Of a stretch of 64,000 nt of DNA, positions 1 to 11,102 are shown piece after piece. Origin of the DNA: Pyrenophora tritici-repentis (lineage: Eukaryota > Ascomycota > Dothideomycetes > Pleosporales > Pleosporaceae); the NCBI RefSeq assembly GCF_003171515.1, contig NC_089391.1:744001-808000 (forward strand), given 5' to 3'. The number at the start of each line of letters is the position of its first letter. Position 1 is the stretch's first letter. The notes under the pieces were generated by a model. It was not told the origin of the DNA. It saw nothing but the letters and a program-made list of their open reading frames with translations, and ran no database searches. The position numbers and the translations under genes were made by a program.

Positions 1-1694
1 CCCTTGCGGCGCTGCAGATATGAGAATCCTTCACTGAATTTCCTCCCGCTGTCTCTCGATTTGAAACCGAAGTTATGCACGAGCCCACATTCAGCCACCA
101 GACGCCTGGCCTTTCTAAATGATCGGTGTTCGCAAGACACAAAAGGGAAATTACATCATTCTGCTCGTCATACCGCGATTCCGCAAAGTTGCTGCCCTTA
201 GCTTCTGGGGTAGACAAGATTAGCCGAATCGCCTTGTCTAGCTCGCTTTGTGATGTCGCCATGGCTGGTGGCAGATGAAATGGGCGCCGCTCTATAAATC
301 GGGCGCCGGGCCACTATGTGGTGATGTCCGAGTCAAGTGCTGCAGTGTGATTGAAGGGTACGATGTGATTCGGGGATGCCGCAATGTGACTTGAGCCGGC
401 AGTGTCATCTAGGCCCTATGCCTAGGAGGGGTGCCACTTCCGAGCCCTCGTGCTGACCCCTACGATTGGCATTAGGCCGGCACAGGTGCCACTTTTTAGT
501 GGGCGCCGCTCTCTGAGATAGGCGCCGCTGTCTAAGGTAAGTAACCTCTTTCGCTGTGCGTGTTATATGCTGGGAAGTTTATTTGGGTATCTGCATCATA
601 ATGGGGGCGTGACTTGTCGAGGCTGTGCTAAACCTCCGCACGAGCACCATCAGCTGCGTCTGCCTCAAGCCCGTTCGGATATCCTTACAGTACCAAGGAC
701 ACGGCGTAGAGCACCAGCTACAGCTTTTAATAATTAGATCGCTGCTTCACCATGTAGTTAACCGGGGCTTTACAGCTATTCGTTCTCTTCTCTATGCGCT
801 TGTCCTAGATTGCACGCGCGAGCCAGTGGGCTTAGATAGCTTAGGGTCTTGGGCTACTGCTTGCATGTGTGTATAACAAAACACAATCTACGCTTGTGCC
901 AAAGCTTGATTCTAACTTTTTGTTGCTTTTTCTGTAATCTCCTTGTCGGCCATAGGGCTTATCCCTTGGCTCCTCCCTATGTAACCAGGCAGCCACCCAT
1001 TCGCCCGCTAGTACCTTTACGGCCTAGCTCCTTCATTCTCTCCTCCCACTGCGTATATAGACCTCTTCCCGATAGCTCTAATACGACATGATTCTCCCCA
1101 ACCTTGACGCTTGACAAACACTATCCCGGCCGATCAGCGTCTTGGACTTCTCCGCAACTTACGCAACTTGCTCAAACCTAATAGACGCCTCATTGTGTCG
1201 ATGTCCGCTCGCTTCGCCAACTTCGCCTCTTTACCCGCTGAGTCCGCCGTCCCTGTGCAATTTAGGACTTCGCCCTATATAGAAGCACTAAGCTTGTTAC
1301 TCGTTATGCACTACATAGACGGCCAAACCGTGCCTGTTCCGCGAGGTATTGATCGGCCGCTTAAGGAAGTCTTCTTCGCTATGCAACTGTCCCCCACTAA
1401 GTTTTGGTCGATAGCCGCTCAGCAAGCTTCTGAGGCAGCTAATGCAGCTGGCTCTGCTGCACAGCAATAATAGTTCATCACGTTTGAGTACTATGCTCTG
1501 GTATAATTCTGAGTCACAGACTATTCAACCCTTTCCACTCTCGAAGATACCCAAAGAATAGCGTGGCCCGCGGCAGAAGACGCTCAAAAACATTTTTTGA
1601 TATGATTCTGAGGGGTGTTCAGATACGTATTGCTCCGCTCCTGCCATATGCATAAGAATGCTCGGTGGTTGTTGTCATGTAGTAATACAACACC
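1..1694. other. No supported gene; weak open frame near 1201-1470
   Basis: I see no convincing gene here. An open frame in the plus strand is entered by an ATG at 1201 and ends at 1470. It would encode about 89 residues with an alanine-rich end, but it has no recognisable domain, intron or promoter, so I leave it as a possibility. The segment 280-535 repeats the palindromic core GGCGCC four times (GGGCGCCGCT-like). That may be repeat debris. Confidence 0.4.
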
Positions 1695-1928
1695 TATTGA
1701 AACAAGGTCCCTCTAGTAGTATAGTAGTATGACTACTATGGACAACCGAGTGGGAGGAGGGACAAGGCGGGGTGGCTACAACGTATTGTATTGACTATCC
1801 TGTGTTGTATCCTTTTCTCTCTCTATTGTGGCGGGTGCCATTGCCCACCGGGCAGTGCCTACCACAACAGGATATCATGTGACCCCTAAGAACCTTCCAC
1901 CCTGGACTGAACCTAGATATTCTCAACA
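1695..1928 (-). repeat. Solo LTR of the Copia family, diverged
   Basis: This 234-bp segment is a diverged relative of the 235-bp LTRs of the Copia element at 15778-21167. Shared landmarks are AACAAGGTC near the left end, ATGACTAC, and CCTGGACTGAACCTA near the right end. Its left end reads TATT where the intact LTR has TGTT, a G-to-A change of the RIP type. It is flanked on both sides by ACACC (1690-1694 and 1929-1933), a 5-bp target duplication. No internal element sequence remains, so it is a solo LTR left by recombination between two LTRs. Confidence 0.85.
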
Positions 1929-2028
1929 ACACCTTATATTCTCTACTTCGCTCTAGTTAAAGAGTTTATTTTATGAAAATCAATAACGTCACATACAGAT
2001 GCAAACCGTCCCCACTTAATCTCAGTTC
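1929..2028. other. Short spacer
   Basis: Spacer between the solo LTR and the 3' end of the broken minus-strand gene. Nothing else is visible in it. Confidence 0.5.
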
Positions 2029-4051
2029 TCATAACGTATCATCTTCATGGACTACAAGCCCACCGAGTTTACTGAACCACCACACTAGACAACCCCGCAT
2101 AGCGATTGCTACCCATCTTGGGTCGTCTACTCCTGAACCGAAACAGATATCCGTTACGCATGGGATACTCTCGACATAACCTAAACACAAGTTGATTTGA
2201 TGAGGGACCTCCTGTTTATCCATTACTTCGATGTTATGGTCGAAGCGCCACTGCCCCAAGGCTTCTCTAGTGGAATCCTCGTAGTGCAGTAAAATGCCAA
2301 GGCAAATACCGGTTGTTCTGTGCTTACAGGTGTCGATGGATTGGACATTTTTTAGTATTGCCTGAGAGTGGAACCAGTCTTGCCCAATTTGCCTGCCAGC
2401 AACTGGGACTTTGCCGATAGGCCACGGTGGGTCTTCAGGCACTGCAACTGTGGTCTCTTTGGTACTAACAACGGCTAACCGGAGATCTCGTTCCGTGGGC
2501 TTTGGTCGGAGGTCATTGTAGTAGATGGATTTAACGTACCCATCTGGGCTTCCATTGAGGCGCTGGAGTTTGATATCAGAACGATGTTCAGATTCCTGAT
2601 AGGATCCGAAAATGCGCGATCGTCCAAGTGTTGTGTAGATCTAGATGTCGTTAGTCGTCTTATACTCAAGAGAAAAGGAGTTACTATACGCACTGCAACT
2701 GTTGCTAGGCCTCCAGGGAGTGTCAGAACCCAAACCCCACATATCTTCTCCCCAGGAGATATAGGGAAATAGACCCAGACTAACTGGTCACTATAGATCC
2801 ACTCTACTTCTGCAGGGGATGGTTTGCTCGAAGAAGTAAGGTTGCCATGCGCGTGAAAGCTCATGTTGGTCCACATGTAACAAGACACGGTCAAACCGTT
2901 GAGGTTTCCGTCGACATTTACATGCCTCATGTAGAAAGGTGACTCTGTGCCTAAGACGGGACTTTCGTACCTATACCATTGCTCCCGGGATATATCCGGT
3001 TGTCTGGGACAATCCCAAAGATACTTTACCCGACATTGAGGATGGATGGCAATGTTTCTGACCAGGAAATTCTTGAAGCTTGTTAGTTGAAGTATGACTA
3101 TTCATTCAGGCGCCTTACGTTCTGTGTTATCAAAATGTTGTTATCCGGGTTCTGGTATAGTTTTTCGTGTTGATACCACGGTGCTCCGGTGGGCTTTGAG
3201 CCAGATTCCTTAGCGACGAAACAAATATCACGAATGCCTAGTTCATCCAATGAAAGAATAGCATACTCTGGGTGGGTCATCCAGAGAAGCTCGTTCATAT
3301 CATGGCGCCTTTCGTTGCTTATGTCTGAAATGTAGGATTTGCCTCGGATCGTAACGTAGCTTAGGTACATCTTCTTCGAGTAATTGAGTCGGATTTGCCT
3401 CTCGTGTAATCCAAGGGTACGCTTGATTCTCAGCAAGGGCAGAGTGTCGAGAAGAACGGTGAGCAAAGACAAGCCTAGGCTTGGCCCTGCGAAACCCAGG
3501 GTTATATATTGGATTTCTGTTGACAGTTTCTGCATTAGCCGGAAGGCTATGGAGATCTTCATGCAATCTTGATTGTTTCCAACTGTGCTTGTCTTATCGA
3601 GTTGATTTGCCATAGACTGATGATTGGGCTGTAACACCGTACACGAAGCTGATCGTTGTCCGTCTAACTCAACGTGATTGACTTGACCTAATTCTTCCCA
3701 TTTCCGAAACAAAGCAGGGTCTGCTGAGCTTATGGAGGCGGTAACGCTACGTATCTGCTGAAGTGTACCGACGTTTTCGAAGTTCGCATAGAGTGGTTGT
3801 ATGCAACGAACGAGACTCCATAAGGCACGTATAGGGACCTTGGAAAAAATCTGCAGTGTTTGAACACATTCTGTGTGGAACACGAATGCGATGAGTGACG
3901 AATTGCGGCAACAATATGGAGAACAAGATGTAGGACAGCAGATCGAAATATAGACATTATTAGCCGCTTGGTGCAGCTTTATCCCGCTTCTCGTCTCATA
4001 TGTCGGAGAGAGGAAAGACTGGCTGTACCCATGGAAAGAATCGGTGCCCAC
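2029..4051 (-). pseudogene. Broken multi-segment fungal gene, DUF7600/F-box-like
   Basis: Three consecutive minus-strand coding segments read as one protein: 4051-3098, about 3075-2600, and about 2620-2029. The last segment is open well upstream of its first ATG, through GRSRIFGSYQESEH. The C-terminus (TDICFGSG, then a short tail ending VVHEDD) and the middle (PGEKICGVWV) look to me like the large fungal DUF7600/F-box-associated family of self-recognition-type or unknown proteins. That assignment is from memory of the family style and is tentative. The frame changes near 3098-3070 and again near 2600-2690, and no clean GT..AG intron explains the second change, where the correct frame also holds a TAG. 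I therefore call it a pseudogene. If introns I failed to see are present, it could be a working gene of about 620 residues. Confidence 0.5.
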
Positions 4052-5302
4052 AACTACGTATAATTTAGTGCTGAAAAACAGAAGAGTACAAGATCATATA
4101 CCTGCAAGAACGGACTGCCCTGCCCTGGTAAGGCTATGGCACAACAGGCAAACGCGGGTCGGGACTCGAACGGCGGTACTTGCCTCTACATTGACGTGTG
4201 TCGCCATATGTGAAGGCGCAAGTGGTAGTAAAAAGTTTGATAGACGTGAATGTAGCAGAAATGACAGTTATCGCTGCCAAGGTTAATGCGAGAGAGTGTG
4301 CTGTGTTGAATAGTGTCAGACGTGGGATGAGCAGAAACGCAGCAAAAAAGCTGTAGCCTAAGAATTAGGTAGCGAGGTTAGGTAGGTATGGGCAGACGGT
4401 AACACAGCTGCGACCCCTCACCGCCACATCTTTTGTGACAGCCCGTGATCTCCGCTCCTTGTGCTACGAAAAGGCGCATTAATATTGAATGCTGCACTCG
4501 AGGTAGCTGCCCTGCCATTGGCTGCGGTCTTTGAGCCCTTACCTTCGGAAGCGCCGGGCGTGCTCCGTTGGCCCAACCAAACCGCGTCACGCCCCAGCGG
4601 CTTTAACCACCCCGGAGGATCCGCGTTACAGCCCATTAATCAGCTCGATGATCATCTAAAGTATCATTGCGCCCCACCGCAAAGCTCTATCACTGAGGCT
4701 GCGCTTTTCGAGCCGCACACCGTCAGCTTGACAGAGGCAACGGCGCGCTTATGATTTTTTTGTCCCAATCTTCTTGTTCTTGACGTCAGTAACGGTCATG
4801 GGGTTTGATTGAATTAGATATCGAGGCGGCTTCCTTAGCGACCTGCTGCGATATTGCATCACCGGTGTACCTGGCGCGATTGCTGTGAGGTCGTGCGCTC
4901 GCGGATAGATCGAAAGCTGAGCCAGTAAGCTGGGTCGATGCTGCACGAGCTACTGCTACTGCAAGAAATGTTATTGTAAAAGAGCGACTACGGGAGTGAT
5001 TTTCAGTTGAGTGTTTATAACCTGTGAACAGGGCAAGGTAGCGAACATGAGGCGAATGTGTCGTATTATTAGAGTCATAGATGGACATGTATACAAGAAA
5101 GGCGCCAACCTAAGGCAAATCTGGCGTGAAGGTGTCAGGTATATAAAGCACTGAGTTGAGTGAATAGCTATGAAGGAGGGGAGCTATTTGAATGGGTGAC
5201 TTGGACAAAGGTAAGAGCAGATCGGGCCTGTGGCAGAAGAGATGAGGTTAAAACCTAGGGCAGAACACCTGGTATTCGTAGACTCGTCGGCCCACACAAT
5301 CT
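4052..5302. other. No gene; SINE-like or tRNA-like debris at 4125-4290
   Basis: No supported coding region. On the minus strand at 4162-4172 there is a pol III B-box-like word, CGTTCGAGTCC, one mismatch from GGTTCGANTCC. The surrounding 36 bp resemble 22807-22843, mostly differing by transitions (see findings). Open frames in 4461-4754 lack an ATG start and any domain. Confidence 0.4.
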
Positions 5303-5982
5303 CTACCTCTTCACCATCGTCCCATCCTGGTACATAAAGTTCGCGGGGGTCCGGTAGAAATGCTTCTGACGGGTTGGGTCCCACTCCCAAGTTCTGCAAG
5401 TTTGTTAGGTCAAGATTTGAATACAGTATCTCAAACATACATTTGTGGAGTCGTAACTCCTTGGTCTTTGAAGTATTGAAGCCAGCGAAGTATGTATGTC
5501 TCGCCTGCGGGGTCGCCAAATTCCATATATGCTGTAAAGAGGCCCAGAGCCTGGCCATCAACAGGAGACCAGGTGCCTGGCGTCCACTTGAAGAAGCGCG
5601 CACGGCTTCCAACAGATGTCTGGGCGTACACCTGCTTGATATTGTACTTATGGCAATAGCTTTCGCAAGCATTGAACGCCTGATTCTCCACGTACTCGAG
5701 TTCGGCAATAGGGATCTCGTTCCTCTTGATCTCGTGAAAGATCAGGACGAAAGCGACGCCCCAATTGCTATTAACCTCTTTCACAACCTGGTCGACCTTT
5801 CTCTTGCCTTGTTCCTCGGGAATAGGAGGTACTTCGTAGTCTACGATATATTGCTTGTCGACGAAAACTGATTTGGTGTAGATGTGGTGCCAAAAGCTCT
5901 GGGCAGCATTCTCGTAGGAGTCGACATTCTGGACTTGCTGCCAGAGATACTTCGTCGTGTGGTCATCGAGCAGTGACGGCAT
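5303..5982 (-). CDS. Uncharacterised fungal protein, two exons
   Basis: Minus-strand exon 1 runs 5982-5441 and exon 2 runs 5393-5303, separated by a 47-bp intron (5440-5394). The intron starts GTATGT, has a CTAAC branch site and ends TTGCAG. Splicing gives 210 residues ending MYQDGTMVKR. Without splicing the frame stops right after the donor. The protein has no signal peptide, transmembrane segment or motif that I recognise; it is rich in W, Y and F (FWHHIYTKS, RFFKWTPGTWSPVDGQ). A TATATATA box lies about 57-64 bp upstream of the ATG at 5982. It reads as a soluble cytosolic protein of unknown role. The clean intron and promoter make a real gene likely; the function is unknown. Confidence 0.75.
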
Positions 5983-6038
5983 CTTGGATGAAGCGTAGAA
6001 GGGGGCATGATCCTCATGAAAAGAGTAGAGCTAGAGGC

Positions 6039-6046
6039 TATATATA
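6039..6046 (-). promoter_or_regulatory. TATA box of the 5303-5982 gene
   Basis: TATATATA read on the minus strand 57-64 bp upstream of the ATG at 5982. This spacing is usual for a fungal core promoter. It is assigned by sequence and position only. Confidence 0.5.
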
Positions 6047-6059
6047 TTAAATTTACGGG

Positions 6060-7384
6060 CGTACGCTAGGCTGAGGTCTCGTTATACCTCCCCTACCTAA
6101 GCATGCTTCACGAAGCTGCATGGTCAAAACTGACATAAGGCCAAGGCGCTTCAAACTCCTCGTATAATGCACGTAGGCCTCCGCCTAGCCAGTGAATAAA
6201 TGTCTGTGCCGTGATCACGTCGCGACGAGCGGCAGTCCACAATAGATTGCGTAGGCTAGTTAGAGCGGTGCATGGGTTGTGGATGCATGCTTACATGAGG
6301 CGGCAGATACTGGTCAGCGACCCAGGCGCGACCGTGCACACGAGAAATGATGGAAGATGTCAGCGATAATCTAGGAGTAGCTGGGGGCGGCATCCGACAG
6401 GTCGCGTTGAGATGAGGGTACTGGTTTGATCTAGACTGGAGGTAGGGATTGGCTGTGCGAGTATTGGCCAGCGGGACATGTTTTCGTATTTGGATGGAAG
6501 CGATATCTCCCCTACTCTGATTAGTTTCAAGTGATTTCGATTGTTTCGATGATTTCGATGGTATCCATGGTTTCGATAGCTAAGCGATAGGGATCAGAGT
6601 TTTGAGTCGCAACCCGAACTCTTGGTTCAGTGGCGGTTGAAGCGATTCAAGCGGTTCCCCAGCAATCGATAAATTACACTGTTGAGGCGCTCGTAGGGGC
6701 TTGGTATGTGCCTTCCCGGGCCCAAAGCTTGTGGCAAGTTGCCTCCATGCTTGATAGACATTAAGCCAACTATTACTATACCGTCCTTAGACACTCCATA
6801 TAGACGACATCAGGACTCTCATTGTTCTGGTCGCGCTTCTGGTTCGAGGGGCTGAACTAACAGTTCAAATTCTCGCTTATGGCCATGTCGGCCAAGCACA
6901 AACGATAGGGCTAACACTTTTTGGCGCTAGTCACATCTGTCGAGCGAATGAGACATCGATCAGGCCTAACTCATGAGAGCAGATGTCTCGTGCACATCTA
7001 GCCCACACAAGTCGCTCTCGCTTGTACTAGTTGCTCTCGTTTACACAAGTCGCCCTCGCCCACACAAGTTACTCTCGCCTACGCAAGTTACTCTCGCCCA
7101 CGCAAGTCACCCTCGCCCACACAAGTCGCCCTCGCCCACGTGCAATCTCAAGAAAAGATGGCATCGAGGCCAAAGCCTTCCTATTATTACAGTGCATATT
7201 TGTGCGTGTTATGCTGCACAGCCTCTAGCCATGGGCAATATCGAACTTGCAATGTGACAACTTTGACTTTTTGTCATTGTTTGGCATACGGGGAAGCACA
7301 CCGACAGACGTGAACCAAAATGGCTAGCGCAATAAAGGCTCATAACGTCACCGCTTGTGTGTACATCCATTTCGCGCCCACCTA
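6060..7384. other. No supported gene
   Basis: Apart from the 19-bp minisatellite listed separately, I see only short degenerate repeats, for example several GATTTCGATG-type words near 6530-6580. No domain-bearing reading frame was found on either strand. Confidence 0.4.
7002..7140. repeat. 19-bp minisatellite, 7 units
   Basis: Seven head-to-tail copies of a 19-bp unit like CCCACACAAGTCGCCCTCG occupy 7002-7134, followed by a partial copy. Units differ by single substitutions and show no length change. Because 19 is not a multiple of 3, the unit is unlikely to have evolved as coding sequence. Confidence 0.85.
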
Positions 7385-8930
7385 TCATCTTCCAATCGGC
7401 TCCCTCATCTCTGTTTTTTGGTGTTGAGCGGCTTCATCCTCGCGTTGTTTGACTGCCTCGCGCGCGCGAGCTTCTCGGATCTTGCGGGGACTCCAGAAGA
7501 CAGCGCCGCCGTGATACTCATTGCGCTGTTGTAGATCCAGCTTGCAGCTCTGTTTCTGGTGTTTCTTTTTGGCGTTGAGCGCGGCGCGCAAGCTATCGTT
7601 TTCGTCGTGAAGTAGCGAGTTTTGGGCCTGTAGAGAGTGTAATGCAACCGACAGCTGTTTGGCTTCAACCGCAGCATCAAAATTTTGCGCAGCTGGCTCC
7701 AGCTATCCCCATCACCGTGCTCTCCGATTTTTAAAGCCTCATCTTGCTTGATTGTGGTGTTGTTGAAGCGTTCCAGTATTACCTCAACATCCATAGGCCA
7801 CGCGCCTGTAGCTTGAAAACTCTTCTTGGTGCTATCTACACTCATTGTAGAGCTCCAGGCCGGCCAGAAAACTGAGAGAAGTTGCCTCTTTTCATACCGG
7901 TGAGGCCTTGCGACCCATGGATTTGTCGATCAAGCTCGCGAGAATGGTTGGCGGAAAGTGGCGAGAACAGCACGACGTCGAGCTGCTGGAGGCTGTGAGT
8001 TGCATGCGGTGGAAATACAGCCAAAATTATCTTGTGGCCATCGCAAAAGTCAATAAATTCGCTCGTGACATGGCTGCCGTGGCCATCAAGGATGAGGAGC
8101 CGCCACTACCGTCTTGCTTTCTCCTTTGTGAAGCGATCAAACACCTGCTCGAGCCAGGCCAATCCAAGCTCATTGTTCGTCCATCCTGAGGTTGAATTAG
8201 CAAAGAAAACCTAGTGCTATGGGCTTCTACGTCGTCAACCCAGCTCGATTGAAGCCCAGCCTTGCCTTCGTAGATCAGCGCCGGCGGTAATGCTTCGCCG
8301 GAAGCGCATACGCAAGCAATGAGTGTAATATATTCCCTGTTGCTATCCTGGATAGCAGCCGTACGCTCTTTTGAAGCCCAAATTGCCTTTGTGAAGATAC
8401 GTTTTGAGCGGTTTGTGATGCCAATAAAGAAGCCTTTCTTATCTACGTTGTAGCTGTCGTAATCCTCAATGCCGTACTCTCGCATTTTTGGGTGTAGTAT
8501 ATGAAAATACAGCTCGTATCTTTCTCTTTGAGTACGCCTTGTGCCTGTTGCGATCGATGCCGGCGCTCCATTTGATGGTGAGCTCGTCGGCATGGCGATG
8601 TAGAAATCTGGAAACCCAACTTTCTGAAACCTCCCGCATCGCTATCGTCCCGGCGAAATTTTGTACCATCTCATTTTGTACCATCTCTCTTATAAGTAGC
8701 AAGCCTCACCCTGTGCATCTTTCTATGTATAGCATGAGCTCGTGCTCCTGTTGTGGGTTGAGTAATTGCTGTTGTTGATGTGCATGTGCATTTGAGCGTG
8801 TAATGCCTTGGTGCCTCCGCGACAACGTCGTTCGATCAACACCAAATTTGTTTGCGACTGCACGGTACGAAAAAGATGCGCCAGGCTCACGCAATTCGAT
8901 TGCTTCTATTGCTGCCACGATAGGATCCAT
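7385..8930 (-). pseudogene. Decayed pogo/Fot1-type transposase
   Basis: Minus-strand fragments in order match a pogo/Fot1 (Tc1-mariner superfamily) transposase. The ATG is at 8930, with a psq-like helix-turn-helix (SYRAVANKFGVDRTTLSRRH). It is followed by CENP-B-type HTH remnants near 8650 (ESWVSRFLHRH), a DDE core near 8430-8300 (YNVDKKGFFIGITNRSKRIF), then HSLQQLDVVLFSPLS near 7985. The C-terminal part runs to about 7405. The fragments lie in different frames, and the residue after the first catalytic D region is K where E is usual. At least three frameshifts separate the pieces, so it is inactive. I could not find its terminal inverted repeats. Confidence 0.85.
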
Positions 8931-9212
8931 GGTAGTGAAGTTGTGGCTTGTCGAAGTTGAGATGATCCGGATGCGCTGATGGTGGGGTGGCTCACCTGCC
9001 GACCTGGCTCATCTGGTGCACGGGCACTGTACGTTAGGCAAGTGCGCTCACCTCAGAACATAAGAACATGAGAGAATAACAACATAGCAATACAATCGTT
9101 GATCTATAGCCTCTGAACCGACACTGCTTACGCAGTTACATTATGCACCACAGCCACAGACAAATCTAAGCACGCTACTGCTTCTGTATGCTAAGAGGAG
9201 GTAGAACTTAGT

Positions 9213-9280
9213 TGTCGAGACGCGGTAAGAGCCCTCACTAGTATTCACTGTGACTCAGGCTTGCCGTGCTCTGATTGGCC
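9213..9280 (+). repeat. LTR-end-like repeat, copy 1
   Basis: Starts TGTCGAGACGCGGTAAGAGC. The same about 75 bp appears in reverse orientation at 49433-49508 with only a few substitutions. The TG..CA style suggests one end of an LTR. The two copies diverge after GATTGGCCAG, so at least one is truncated. Confidence 0.6.
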
Positions 9281-9283
9281 AGT

Positions 9284-9365
9284 GTTTCGGTGCGTGAATA
9301 GTGCACCTGTGCGGAGAATTGACGGACTGAACAGCACTAGTCCTGGATAACTAAAGGGTCGAAAG
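9284..9365 (+). repeat. Fragment of the TGTCACGG LTR-like element
   Basis: The words AGTGCACCTGTGCGGAGAATTG and the following segment match the left part of the LTR-like element at 11037-12320. This copy appears to carry an internal deletion, with CACTAGTCCT corresponding to GTGCTAGCCCT. Confidence 0.5.
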
Positions 9366-9814
9366 TAAGAGACATCCGGGCTGCAAAGACAAGAGCGATC
9401 TAGACTGCATCTTCGTATGTATCCCAACAAGACACTAATGAACAACTCGCATCCCCGCGATGGACGGCAAACCGCTTGCTGAGTGATTTGTGTGCAGTAG
9501 CGCAGGCTGTACTGTACCTTTGTCGGGTCTTTCCCAGCACCAGCGTGCTGCGCACCTGCGTACATGTAAGCGAGAGTGATGATCGCTGCGACCCATTTTT
9601 TGCGACTTTATAAACCGCCCATGTGCGTTCAGAGGCACTTGTGTTTGCGAATGTCGCTTTTTAAGCAGTAACCTGCCTTCTCACTATTGCACTATCGAAA
9701 CAGCCGGTCACCAAGTCTGCACAGGCCAACAAGCACTCGAACCCTTGCTCCATCTCAACCAGCCGCATCAAGAGAACCCTTTCGTCATGTGGTTGCGCTC
9801 ATAAAGAGTGATTG

Positions 9815-9985
9815 CTAGCAGTGCCAGCGCTGGCGGTGAACGTGCTCCATCCCCATTGGGCTGCCGAAGCTGGCCGCCGCGCGATATGACGAGCCCGACA
9901 ACTGGCATCGCCAGACGTTGCCAGCAAGCGTTGAACAGGGCACAGTAAGGCAGCGCGCATTGCACGGGGCCAGTGCAGTAGCTAT
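9815..9985 (+). repeat. Diverged repeat shared with 54885-55113
   Basis: GGTGAACGTGCTCCA followed by CGAAGCTGGCC, and GGCCAGTGCAGTAG near the right end, line up with GTGAACGTGCTCCACC, CGAAGCTAGCC and GGCCAGTGTAGTAG at 54885-55113. Differences are mostly transitions, as RIP would leave. The nature of the element is unknown. Confidence 0.5.
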
Positions 9986-11102
9986 AGTCTCGCTTTGGTT
10001 TATCGTGCTGTAAGATGCGTGGCTGCCCAACGGAACAGCATTTGGCTACACAGACACCGCTTGCCGTTGTGGCAGTGGTTGCGGGTCCTGCCCACTATCG
10101 CTAGAAAACTCTCACGAGGTGCATATCTAGGCCAAGTGCCCCGCGCCCCTCTAAGCCCCGCCATCAGCACCTCTCGTCCTCCGAACAGCACCAACATCTG
10201 GAAATCTCTGGTCTTTCTCGCGCACACTATATGCTGGTATACTAAGCAGGGCTCTGCCACGAACAAGGTACTGTTCGCCGACAGCTTGTCAGCTCGACAA
10301 CCCACGTGGTACCGGTTTCAGCCAAGGCAGAAAGCGCCACCGAAGAATCCTCCACAGAGCACCTACTGTCCTGACCGGTACAGTTCGTACTTGGACTTCG
10401 AACTCAAGTTGTTACTTGGGTAGAATCAAGGGAGACTCACGCTTTTTGCAGCGAACCCAGACACAGTAAAACATCTTCGACAGACCAACCACACTTCGCG
10501 CTCGATTACTAGGATAAGAATATCGTTTTGAAGACGATCATTCCAAACCAAATTCTATCCCATCCTTTTGGTAACAATCAACTATACTTTTATCGCTTTA
10601 GGCGCTTACAATAGTATAGATAACATAGATTCCGCTCCAACCAATTCGATTCGAAACAACGACTCAACATCCAACAGTAGTTATTGTAGGCTTGGATTCA
10701 TGGAATACGAAAGGTTTAAAGGACAGTGGATAGCTACGACAAATGTTTGCATCATGATCAAGGGAGCAGCTTACTTTGCTGAAACGGGCATAAATGTTAG
10801 TCAAGAAACGCTCATAGAGCTGAAAGAAGGGGAAAGGATTGTAGGTGTGGAATTTGAAGTTTGTGTGGTGGGAAAAAAAAAGGAGTGAGTGAGTGTACTC
10901 GCTACTACCCGCCGTATCAACTAAGTATCACACCAATTCTCAATTATTCATCACTTTTTCCTACTATAAGCTATTCAATCAACAGTGACATCGTATAGTA
11001 CTCGCCAACAATTTGACGTCGCATGGATGCTAAATGTGTCGTGGTGCGGGAACAGTGCACCTGTGCGGAGAATTGGAGGATTGAACTGAGGTTGTATTGT
11101 GT

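Larger units (their letters stand above)
8931..11036. other. Repeat debris without a supported gene
   Basis: Three repeat fragments are listed separately (9213-9280, 9284-9365, 9815-9985). From about 10440 to 11030 the sequence is AT-rich. It holds an open frame (to 10888) that includes FAETG and GERIVGVE, but the frame starts with TTG and has no domain. A conserved protein remnant is possible but not shown. Confidence 0.4.

Noticed and set aside
4461..4754. 97-codon plus-strand frame
   Set aside because: It begins with GTG, not ATG, has no splice signals or domain, and overlaps equally long frames on the other strand.
9995..10423. 142-codon plus-strand frame with an overlapping 101-codon minus frame
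   Set aside because: The region is GC-rich, so both strands stay open by chance. There is no motif, and part of it lies next to a diverged repeat.
10568..10888. 106-codon plus-strand frame with GERIVGVE
   Set aside because: TTG start, AT-rich context and no supported domain. The resemblance to the broken gene at 2029-4051 is too short to claim.
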